A stretch of 64,000 bases of DNA from Marthasterias glacialis (Eukaryota > Echinodermata > Asteroidea > Forcipulatida > Asteriidae): NCBI GenBank assembly GCA_911728455.2, contig OU452240.1, positions 8,575,352-8,639,351 of the forward strand, in the 5' to 3' direction. Of the stretch, positions 51,001-63,200 are shown in pieces. The notes below the pieces were generated by a model. The model was not told the origin of the DNA. It did no database searches and saw only the letters and a program-made list of their open reading frames with translations. Every line of letters starts with the position of its first letter. Within the stretch, counting starts at the first letter, position 1. The translations under genes and the position numbers were made by a program.

Positions 51001-54000
51001 GAAAAAAATTAAAATTGCTCTGATCGATCTGAGATTGCTTTTGTACCAACAATCTACGGCATTCCGAAGCTACAAGTTCAACCTCGGTTATATTTGATAT
51101 AATCAATTTTCAAACTTCTCAGAATGCTCTGAGAGCGATTTGGTCCTAACAAACTCAGGGTGTTCTGATGCTACTGGTTCAATTCTCGGCGACTTTGGAG
51201 GTGAAAAAAATCAAAACTACCGAGATCGGTCTGAGATTGATTTTGTACCAACAAACAAGGGCATTCTAAAGCTATAAGTTCAACCTCGGCTTCATTTGAA
51301 ATGGACATTTTTCTAAAACTCCTCAGAATGCTTTGAGAACGATTTTGTACTAACAAACAAGGACAATCTGACGTTATAACTTCAAACTCGGCTTCATTTG
51401 AAATGGACAAATTTCAAACTACACACAATGCTCTGAGAACGATTTTGTACTAACAAACTCGGGTGTTCTGATGCAACACTTTCAATCTCGGCAACATTGG
51501 AAGTGAAAAAATTAAAACTGCTCTGATCGGTCTGAGATTGATTTTGTACCAACAAACGAGGACATTCTGAAGCTACAAGTTCAAACTCGGTTATATTTGA
51601 GATGGACAATTTTCAAACTTCTCAGAATGCTCTGAGAGCGATTTGGTCGTAACAAACTTGGGTGTTCTGATGCTACGGGTTCAATTCTGGGCGACATTGG
51701 AGGTGAAAATAATCAAAACTACTCAGATCGGTCTGAGATTGATTTTGTACCAACAAACAAAAGCATTCTGAAGCTAAAAGTTCAGCCTCAGCTTCATTTG
51801 AAATGGACAATTTTCTCAAACTACTCAGAATGCTCTGACAACGATTTTGTACTAACAAACTCGGGCGTTCTGATGCTACAGTTTCAATCTCGGCAACATT
51901 GGTGGTGAAAAAAATTAAGATTGCTCTGATCGGTCTGAGATTGATTTTGTACCAACAAACTTGGACATTCTGAAGCTAAAAGTTCAACCTCGGTTATATT
52001 TGAGATGGAAAATTTTCAAACTTCTCAGAATGCTCTGAGAGCGATTTGGTCCTAACAAACTCGGGTGTTCTGATGCTACGGGTTCAATTCTCGGCGACAT
52101 TGGAGATGAAAATAATCAAAACTACTCAGATCGGTCTGAGATTGATTTTGTAACAACAAACAAGGGCATTCTAAAGCTATAAGTTCAACCTCGGCTTCAT
52201 TTGAAATGGACATTTTTCTAAAACTCCTCAGAATGCTCTGAGAACGATTTTGTACTAACAAACTCGGGTGTTCTGATGCTACAGTTTCAATCTCAGCAAC
52301 ATTGGTGGTGAAAAAAATTAAAATTGCTCTGATCGATCTGAGATTGCTTTTGTACCAACAATCTACGGCATTCCGAAGCTAATAGTTCAACCTCGGTTAT
52401 ATTTGATATAATCAATTTTCAAACTTCTCAGAATGCTCTGAGAGCGATTTGGTCCTAACAAACTCAGGGTGTTCTGATGCTACTGGTTCAATTCTCGGCG
52501 ACTTTGGAGGTGAAAAAAATCAAAACTACCGAGATCGGTCTGAGATTGATTTTGTACCAAGAAACAAGGACAATCTGACGTTATAACTTCAAACTCGGCT
52601 TCATTTGAAATGGACAAATTTCAAACTACTCACAATGCTCTGACAACGATTTTGTACTAACAAACTCGGGTGTTCTGATGCAACACTTTCAATCTCGGCA
52701 ACATTGGAAGTGAAAAAATTAAAACTGCTCTGATCGGTCTGAGATTGATTTTGTACCAACAAACGAGGACATTCTGAAGCTACAAGTTCAAACTCGGTTA
52801 TATTTGAGATGGACAATTTTCAAACTTCTCAGAATGCTCTGAGAGCGATTTGGTCGTAACAAACTTGGGTGTTCTGATGCTACGGGTTCAATTCTGGGCG
52901 ACATTGGAGGTGAAAATAATCAAAACTACTCAGATCGGTCTGAGATTGATTTTGTACCAACAAACAAAAGCATTCTGAAGCTAAAAGTTCAGACTCAGCT
53001 TCATTTGAAATGGACAATTTTCTCAAACTACTCAGAATGCTCTGACAACGATTTTGTACTAACAAACTCGGGCGTTCTGATGCTACAGTTTCAATCTCGG
53101 CAACATTGGTGGTGAAAAAAATTAAGATTGCTCTGATCGGTCTGAGATTGATTTTGTACCAACAAACTTGGACATTCTGAAGCTAAAAGTTCAACCTCAG
53201 TTATATTTGAGATGGAAAATTTTCAAACTTCTCAGAATGCTCTGAGAGCGATTTGGTCCTAACAAACTCGGGTGTTCTGATGCTACGGGTTCAATTCTCG
53301 GCGACATTGGAGATGAAAATAATCAAAACTACTCAGATCGGTCTGAGATTGATTTTGTAACAACAAACAAGGGCATTCTGAAGCTATAAGTTCAACCTCG
53401 GCTTCATTTGAAATGGACATTTTTCTAAAACTCCTCAGAATGCTCTGAGAACGATTTTGTACTACCAAACTCGGGTGTTCTGATGCAACACTTTCAATCT
53501 CGGCAACATTGGAAGTGAAAAAATTAAAACTGCTCTGATCGGTCTGAGATTGATTTTGTACCAACAAACGAGGACATTCTGAAGCTACAAGTTCAACCTC
53601 GGCTTCATTTGAAATGGACATTTTTCTAAAACTCCTCGGAATGCTCTGACAACGATTTTGTACTAACAAACTCGGGTGTTCTGATGCTACAGTTTCAATC
53701 TCAGCAACATTGGTGGTGAAAAAAATTAAAATTGCTCTGATCGATCTGAGATTGCTTTTGTACCAACAATCTACGGCATTCCGAAGCTACAAGTTCAACC
53801 TCGGTTATATTTGATATAATCAATTTTCAAACTTCTCAGAATGCTCTGAGAGCGATTTGGTCCTAACAAACTCAGGGTGTTCTGATGCTACTGGTTCAAT
53901 TCTCGGCGACTTTGGAGGTGAAAAAAATCAAAACTACCGAGATCGGTCTGAGATTGATTTTGTACCAAGAAACAAGGACAATCTGACGTTATAACTTCAA

Positions 54001-57000
54001 ACTCGGCTTCATTTGAAATGGACAAATTTCAAACTACTCACAATGCTCTGAGAACGATTTTGTACTAACAAACTCGGGTGTTCTGATGCAACACTTTCAA
54101 TCTCGGCAACATTGGAAGTGAAAAAATTAAAACTGCTCTGATCGGTCTGAGATTGATTTTGTACCAACAAACGAGGACATTCTGAAGCTACAAGTTCAAA
54201 CTCGGTTATATTTGAGATGGACAATTTTCAAACTTCTCAGAATGCTCTGAGAGCGATTTGGTCGTAACAAACTTGGGTGTTCTGATGCTACGGGTTCAAT
54301 TCTGGGCGACATTGGAGGTGAAAATAATCAAAACTACTCAGATCGGTCTGAGATTGATTTTGTACCAACAAACAAAAGCATTCTGAAGCTAAAAGTTCAG
54401 ACTCAGCTTCATTTGAAATGGACAATTTTCTCAAACTACTCAGAATGCTCTGACAACGATTTTGTACTAACAAACTCGGGTGTTCTGATGCTACAGTTTC
54501 AATCTCGGCAACATTGGTGGTGAAAAAAATTAAGATTGCTCTGATCGATCTGAGATTGCTTTTGTACCAACAATCTACGGCATTCCGAAGTAATAGTTCA
54601 ACCTCGGTTATATTTGATATAATCAATTTGCAAACTTCTCAGAATGCTCTGAGAGCGATTTGGTTCTAACAAACTCAGGGTGTTCTGATGCTACTGGTTC
54701 GATTCTCGGCGACTTTGGAGGTGAAAAAAATCAAAACTACCGAGATCGGTCTGAGATTGATTTTGTACCAAGAAACAAGGACAATCTGACGTTATAACTT
54801 CAAACTCGGCTTCATTTGAAATGGACAAATTTCAAACTACTCACAATGCTCTGAGAACGATTTTGTACTAACAAACTCGGGTGTTCTGATGCAACACTTT
54901 CAATCTCGGCAACATTGGAAGTGAAAAAATTAAAACTGCTCTGATCGGTCTGAGATTGATTTTGTACCAACAAACTGAAGCTACAAGTTCAAACTCGGTT
55001 ATATTTGAGATGGACAATTTTCAAACTTCTCAGAATGCTCTGAGAGCGATTTGGTCCTAACAAACTCGGGTGTTCTGATGCTACGGGTTCAATTCTGGGC
55101 GACATTGGAGATGAAAATAATCAAAACTACTCAGATCGGTCTGAGATTGATTTTGTAACAACAAACAAGGGCATTCTAAAGCTATAAGTTCAACCTCGGC
55201 TTCATTTGAAATGGACATATTTCTAAAACTCCTCAGAATGCTCTGAGAACGATTTTGTACTAACAAACTCGGGTGTTCTGATGCTACAGTTTCAATCTCA
55301 GCAACATTGGTGGTGAAAAAAATTAAAATTGCTCTGATCGATCTGAGATTGCTTTTGTACCAACAACCATGGACATTCTGAAGCTAAAAGTTCAACCTCG
55401 GTTATATTTGAGATGGAAAATTTTCAAACTTCTCAGAATGCTCTGAGAGCGATTTGGTCCTAACAAACTCAGGGTGTTCTGATGCTACTGGTTCAATTCT
55501 CGGCGACTTTGGAGGTGAAAAAAATCAAAACTACCGAGATCGGTCTGAGATTGATTTTGTACCAACAAACAAGGACAATCTGACGTTATAACTTCAAACT
55601 CGGCTTCATTTGAAATGGACAAATTTCAAACTACTCACAATGCTCTGAGAACGATTTTGTACTAACAAACTCGGGTGTTCTGATGCAACACTTTCAATCT
55701 CGGCAACATTGGAAGTGAAAAAATTAAAACTGCTCTGATCGGTCTGAGATTGATTTTGTACCAACAAACGATGACATTCTGAAGCTACAAGTTCAAACTC
55801 GGTTATATTTGAGATGGACAATTTTCAAACTTCTCAGAATGCTCTGAGAGCGATTTGGTCCTAACAAACTTGGGTGTTCTGATGCTACGGGTTCAATTCT
55901 GGGCGACATTGGAGGTGAAAATAATCAAAACTACTCAGATCGGTCTGAGATTGATTTTGTACCAACAAACAAAAGCATTCTGAAGCTAAAAGTTCAGCCT
56001 CAGCTTCATTTCAAATGGACAATTTTCTCAAACTACTCAGAATGCTCTGACAACGATTTTGTACTAACAAACTCGGGTGTTCTGATGCTACAGTTTCAAT
56101 CTCGGCAACATTGGTGGTGAAAAAAATTAAGATTGCTCTGATCGATCTGAGATTGCTTTTGTAACAACAATCTACGGCATTCCGAAGCTAATAGTTCAAC
56201 CTCGGTTACATTTAATATAATAAATTTTCAAACTTCTCAGAATGCTCTGAGAGCGATTTGGTCCTAACAAACTCAGGGTGTTCTGATGCTACTGGTTCAA
56301 ATCAAAACTACCGAGATCGGTCTGAGATTGATTTTGTACCAACAAACAAGGGACAATCTGACGTTATAACTTCAAACTCGGCTTCATTTGAAATGGACAA
56401 ATTTCAAACTACTCACAATGCTCTGAGAGCGATTTTGTACTAACAAACTCGGGTGTTCTGATGCTACACTTTCAATCTCGGCAACATTGGAAGTGAAAAA
56501 ATTAAAACTGCTCTTATCGGTCTGAGATTGATTTTGTACCAACAAACGAGGACATTCTGAAGCTACAAGTTCAAACTAGGTTATATTTGAGATGGACAAT
56601 TTTCAAACTTCTCAGAATGCTCTGAGAGCGATTTGGTCCTAACAAACTCGGGTGTTCTGATGCTACGGGTTCAATTCTGGGCGACATTGGAGGTGAAAAT
56701 AATCAAAACTACTCAGATCGGTCTGAGATTGATTTTGTACCAACAAACAAAAGCATTCTGAAGCTAAAAGTTCAGCCTCAGCTTCATTTGAAATGGACAA
56801 TTTTCTCAAACTACTCAGAATGCTCTGACAACGATTTTGTACTAACAAACTCGGGTGTTCTGATGCTACAGTTTCAATCTCGGCAACATTGGTGGTGAAA
56901 AAAATTAAGATTGCTCTGATCGATCTGAGATTGCTTTTGTAACAACAATCTACGGCATTCCGAAGTAATAGTTCAACCTCGGTTACATTTAATATAATAA

Positions 57001-59766
57001 ATTTTCAAACTTCTCAGAATGCTCTGAGAGCGATTTGGTCCTAACAAACTCAGGGTGTTCTGATGCTACTGGTTCAAATCAAAACTACCGAGATCGGTCT
57101 GAGATTGATTTTGTACCAACAAACAAGGACAATCTGACGTTATAACTTCAAACTCGGCTTCATTTGAAATGGACAAATTTCAAACTACTCACAATGCTCT
57201 GAGAGCGATTTTGTACTAACAAACTCGGGTGTTCTGATGCTACACTTTCAATCTCGGCAACATTGGAAGTGAAAAAATTAAAACTGCTCTTATCGGTCTG
57301 AGATTGATTTTGTACCAACAAACGAGGACATTCTGAAGCTACAAGTTCAAACTCGGTTATATTTGAGATGGAAAATTTTCAAACTTCTCAGAATGCTCTG
57401 AGAGCGATTTGGTCCTAACAAACTCGGGTGTTCTGATGCTACGGGTTCAATTCTCGGCGACATTGGAGGTGAAAATAATCAAAACTACTCAGATCGGTCT
57501 GAGATTGATTTTGTAACAACAAACAAGGGCATTCTAAAGCTATAAGTTCAACCTCGGCTTCATTTGAAATGGACAATTTTCTCAAACTACTCAGAATGCT
57601 CTGACAACGATTTTGTACTAACAAACTCGGGCGTTCTGATGCTACAGTTTCAATCTCGGCAACATTGGTGGTGAAAAAAATTAAGATTGCTCTGATCGGT
57701 CTGAGATTGATTTTGTACCAACAAACTTGGACATTCTGAAGCTAAAAGTTCAACCTCAGTTATATTTGAGATGGAAAATTTTCAAACTTCTCAGAATGCT
57801 CTGAGAGCGATTTGGTCCTAACAAACTCGGGTGTTCTGATGCTACGGGTTCAATTCTCGGCGACATTGGAGATGAAAATAATCAAAACTACTCAGATCGG
57901 TCTGAGATTGATTTTGTAACAACAAACAAGGGCATTCTGAAGCTATAAGTTCAACCTCGGCTTCATTTGAAATGGACATTTTTCTAAAACTCCTCAGAAT
58001 GCTCTGAGAACGATTTTGTACTACCAAACTCGGGTGTTCTGATGCAACACTTTCAATCTCGGCAACATTGGAAGTGAAAAAATTAAAACTGCTCTGATCG
58101 GTCTGAGATTGATTTTGTACCAACAAACGAGGACATTCTGAAGCTACAAGTTCAACCTCGGCTTCATTTGAAATGGACATTTTTCTAAAACTCCTCGGAA
58201 TGCTCTGACAACGATTTTGTACTAACAAACTCGGGTGTTCTGATGCTACAGTTTCAATCTCAGCAACATTGGTGGTGAAAAAAATTAAAATTGCTCTGAT
58301 CGATCTGAGATTGCTTTTGTACCAACAATCTACGGCATTCCGAAGCTACAAGTTCAACCTCGGTTATATTTGATATAATCAATTTTCAAACTTCTCAGAA
58401 TGCTCTGAGAGCGATTTGGTCCTAACAAACTCAGGGTGTTCTGATGCTACTGGTTCAATTCTCGGCGACTTTGGAGGTGAAAAAAATCAAAACTACCGAG
58501 ATCGGTCTGAGATTGATTTTGTACCAAGAAACAAGGACAATCTGACGTTATAACTTCAAACTCGGCTTCATTTGAAATGGACAAATTTCAAACTACTCAC
58601 AATGCTCTGAGAACGATTTTGTACTAACAAACTCGGGTGTTCTGATGCAACACTTTCAATCTCGGCAACATTGGAAGTGAAAAAATTAAAACTGCTCTGA
58701 TCGGTCTGAGATTGATTTTGTACCAACAAACGAGGACATTCTGAAGCTACAAGTTCAAACTCGGTTATATTTGAGATGGACAATTTTCAAACTTCTCAGA
58801 ATGCTCTGAGAGCGATTTGGTCGTAACAAACTTGGGTGTTCTGATGCTACGGGTTCAATTCTGGGCGACATTGGAGGTGAAAATAATCAAAACTACTCAG
58901 ATCGGTCTGAGATTGATTTTGTACCAACAAACAAAAGCATTCTGAAGCTAAAAGTTCAGACTCAGCTTCATTTGAAATGGACAATTTTCTCAAACTACTC
59001 AGAATGCTCTGACAACGATTTTGTACTAACAAACTCGGGTGTTCTGATGCTACAGTTTCAATCTCGGCAACATTGGTGGTGAAAAAAATTAAGATTGCTC
59101 TGATCGATCTGAGATTGCTTTTGTACCAACAATCTACGGCATTCCGAAGTAATAGTTCAACCTCGGTTATATTTGATATAATCAATTTGCAAACTTCTCA
59201 GAATGCTCTGAGAGCGATTTGGTTCTAACAAACTCAGGGTGTTCTGATGCTACTGGTTCGATTCTCGGCGACTTTGGAGGTGAAAAAAATCAAAACTACC
59301 GAGATCGGTCTGAGATTGATTTTGTACCAAGAAACAAGGACAATCTGACGTTATAACTTCAAACTCGGCTTCATTTGAAATGGACAAATTTCAAACTACT
59401 CACAATGCTCTGAGAACGATTTTGTACTAACAAACTCGGGTGTTCTGATGCAACACTTTCAATCTCGGCAACATTGGAAGTGAAAAAATTGAAACTGCTC
59501 TGATCGGTCTGAGATTGATTTTGTACCAACAAACTGAAGCTACAAGTTCAAACTCGGTTATATTTGAGATGGACAATTTTCAAACTTCTCAGAATGCTCT
59601 GAGAGCGATTTGGTCCTAACAAACTCGGGTGTTCTGATGCTACGGGTTCAATTCTGGGCGACATTGGAGATGAAAATAATCAAAACTACTCAGATCGGTC
59701 TGAGATTGATTTTGTAACAACAAACAAGGGCATTCTAAAGCTATAAGTTCAACCTCGGCTTCATTT
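45066..59766. repeat. 23,458-bp segmental unit, copy 2 (truncated by gap)
   Basis: Matches 21608-36308 nearly base for base. Differences I noticed are few: one extra G near 56350 (GGGACAATC for GGACAATC) moves the offset to 23459, and a G at the position of the A in ACTCAGCTTC. Private variants such as AAAATTGAAACTGC (36028 and about 59487) are shared. Confidence 0.9.
48741..49031. repeat. Damaged-monomer cassette, copy 4
   Basis: Exact 23,458-bp offset partner of copy 3. Confidence 0.88.
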
Positions 59767-60266
59767 NNNNNNNNNNNNNNNNNNNNNNNNNNNNNNNNNN
59801 NNNNNNNNNNNNNNNNNNNNNNNNNNNNNNNNNNNNNNNNNNNNNNNNNNNNNNNNNNNNNNNNNNNNNNNNNNNNNNNNNNNNNNNNNNNNNNNNNNNN
59901 NNNNNNNNNNNNNNNNNNNNNNNNNNNNNNNNNNNNNNNNNNNNNNNNNNNNNNNNNNNNNNNNNNNNNNNNNNNNNNNNNNNNNNNNNNNNNNNNNNNN
60001 NNNNNNNNNNNNNNNNNNNNNNNNNNNNNNNNNNNNNNNNNNNNNNNNNNNNNNNNNNNNNNNNNNNNNNNNNNNNNNNNNNNNNNNNNNNNNNNNNNNN
60101 NNNNNNNNNNNNNNNNNNNNNNNNNNNNNNNNNNNNNNNNNNNNNNNNNNNNNNNNNNNNNNNNNNNNNNNNNNNNNNNNNNNNNNNNNNNNNNNNNNNN
60201 NNNNNNNNNNNNNNNNNNNNNNNNNNNNNNNNNNNNNNNNNNNNNNNNNNNNNNNNNNNNNNNNNN
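59767..60266. other. Assembly gap, 500 N
   Basis: A run of exactly 500 N, a round number that suggests a nominal rather than measured length. The left flank is in register with 36308 and the right flank with about 48115. Confidence 0.99.
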
Positions 60267-63200
60267 AACTTGGACATTCTGAAGCTAAAAGTTCAACCTC
60301 GGTTATATTTGAGATGGAAAATTTTCAAACTTCTCAGAATGCTCTGAGAGCGATTTGGTCCTAACAAACTCGGGTGTTCTGATGCTACGGGTTCAATTCT
60401 CGGCGACATTGGAGATGAAAATAATCAAAACTACTCAGATCGGTCTGAGATTGATTTTTGTAACAACAAACAAGGGCATTCTAAAGCTATAAGTTCACCT
60501 CGGCTTCATTTGAAATGGACATTTTTCTAAAACTCCTCAGAATGCTCTGACAACGATTTTGTACTAACAAACTCGGGTGTTCTGATGCTACAGTTTCAAT
60601 CTCGGCAACATTGGTGGTGAAAAAAATTAAAATTGCTCTGATCGATCTGAGATCAGATGTTTTTGTAACAACAAACTTGGACATTCTGAAGCTAAAAGTT
60701 CAACCTCGGTTATATTTGAGATGGACAATTTTCAAACTTCTCAGAATTCTCTGAGAGCGATTTGGTCCTAACAAACTCGGGTGTTCTGATGCTACGGGTT
60801 CAATTCTCGGCGACATTGGAGGTGAAAATAATCAAAACTACTCAGATCGGTCTGAGATTGATTTTGTACCAACAAACCAGGGCAATCTGACGTTATAACT
60901 TCAAACTCGGCTTCATTTGAAATGGACAAATTTCAAACTCCTCAGAATACTGTGAGAGTGGTTTTGAACAAACAAAAAAGGGCATTCTGAAGCAACAAAG
61001 TTCAGCCTCAGCTTCATTTGAAACGGACAATTTTCTCAAATTAAGAACGATTTTGTACTGACAAACTTCGGAGTTCTGAAAAAATTTAAAATTGCTCCGA
61101 TCGGTCTGAGATTGGTTTTGTACCAACAAAAGAGAACATTCTGAAGCTACAAGTTCAAACTCGGTTACATTTGAGATGGACAATTTTCAAACTCGGGTGT
61201 TCTGAACCTACTGGTTCAATCTCGGCGACTTTGAAGGTGAAAACAATAAAAACTACTCAGGATCGGTCTGAAATTGACTTTGTACCAACAAACAAGGGCA
61301 ATTTGAAGCTACAAGTTCAACCTCGGTTACATTTGAGATGAACAATTTTCGAACTACTCAAAATTTTGTGAGAATGCTTTTGTACCAACAAACAAAAGCA
61401 TTCTGAAGCTAAAAGTTCAACCTAGGTTATATTTGAGGTGAACAATTTTCAAACTTCTCAGAATGCTCTGACAGCGATTTGGTCCTAACAAACTGAGGGT
61501 GTTCTGATGCTACTGGTTCAATTCTCGGCGACTTTGGAGGTGAAACAATTAAAACTACCTGAGATCGGTCTGAGATTGATTTTGTACCAACAAACGAGAC
61601 ATTCTGAAGCTAAAAGTTCGACCTCGGTTATATTTGAGATAAACAATTTTCAAACTACTCAGAATGGCTCTGAGAGCCATTTTGTACTAACAAACTCGGG
61701 TGTTCTGAACCTACTGGTTCAATCCCGGCAACATTGGAGGTGAAAAAATTAAAACTGCTCTGATCGGTCTGAGATTGATTTTGTAACAACAAACAAAAGC
61801 ATTCTGAAACTATATGTTCATTCTCGGTTACATTTGATATAATCAATTTTCAAACTTCTCAGAATGCTCTGAGAGCGATTTGGTCCTAACAAACTCAGGT
61901 TGTTCTGATGCTACTGGTTCAATTTTCGGCGACTTTGGAGGTGAAAAAAATCAAAACTACTGAGATCGGTCTGAGATTGATTTTGTACCAACAAACAAAA
62001 AGCATTTTGAAGCTAAAAGTTCAGCCTCAGCTTCATTTGAAATGGACAATTTTCTCAAACTACTCAGAATGCTCTGAGAACGATTTTGTACTAACAAACT
62101 CGGGTGTTCTGATGCTACAGTTTCAATCTCGGCAACATTGGTGGTGAAAAAATTAAAACTGCTCTGATCGATCTCAGATTGTTTTAGTAACAACAAACAA
62201 TGGACATTCTGAAGCTAAAAGTTCGACCTCGGTTATATTTGAGGTAAACAATTTTCAAACTACTAAGAATGGCTCTGAGAGCCATTTTGTACTAACAAAC
62301 TCGGGTGTTATGAACTAACTGGTTCAATCCCGGCAACATTGGAGGTGAAAAAATTAAAACTGCTCTGATCGGTCTGAGATTGATTTTGTAACAACAAACA
62401 AAAGCATTCTGAAACTATATGTTCATTCTCGGTTACATTTGATATAATCAATTTTCAAACTTCTCAGAATGCTCTGAGAGCGATTTGGTCCTAACAAACT
62501 CAGGTTGTTCTGATGCTACTGGTTCAATTTTCGGCGACTTTGGAGGTGAAAAAAATCAAAACTACTGAGATCGGTCTGAGATTGATTTTGTACCAACAAA
62601 CAAGGGCATTCTAAAGCTATAAGTTCAACCTGGGCTTCATTTGAAATGGACATTTTTCTAAAACTCCTCAGAATGCTCTGAGAACGATTTTGTACTACCA
62701 AACTCGGGTGTTCTGATGCAACACTTTCAATCTCGGCAACATTGGAAGTGAAAAAATTAAAACTGCTCTGATCGATCTGAGATTGATTTTGTACCAACAA
62801 ACGAGGACATTCTGAAGCTACAAGTTCAAACTCGGTTATATTTGAGATGGACAATTTTCAAACTTCTCAGAATGCTCTGAGAGCGATTTGGTCCTAACAA
62901 ACTCGGGTGTTCTGATGCTACGGGTTCAATTCTCGGCGACATTGGAGATGAAAATAATCAAAACTACTCAGATCGGTCTGAGATTGATTTTGTAACAACA
63001 AACAAGGGCATTCTAAAGCTATAAATTCAACCTCGGCTTCATTTGAAATGGACATTTTTCTAAAACTCCTCAGAATGCTCTGAGAACGATTTTGTACTAA
63101 CAAACTCGGGTGTTCTGATGCTACAGTTTCAATCTCAGCAACATTGGTGGTGAAAAAAATTAAAATTGCTCTGATCGATCTGAGATTGCTTTTGTACCAA

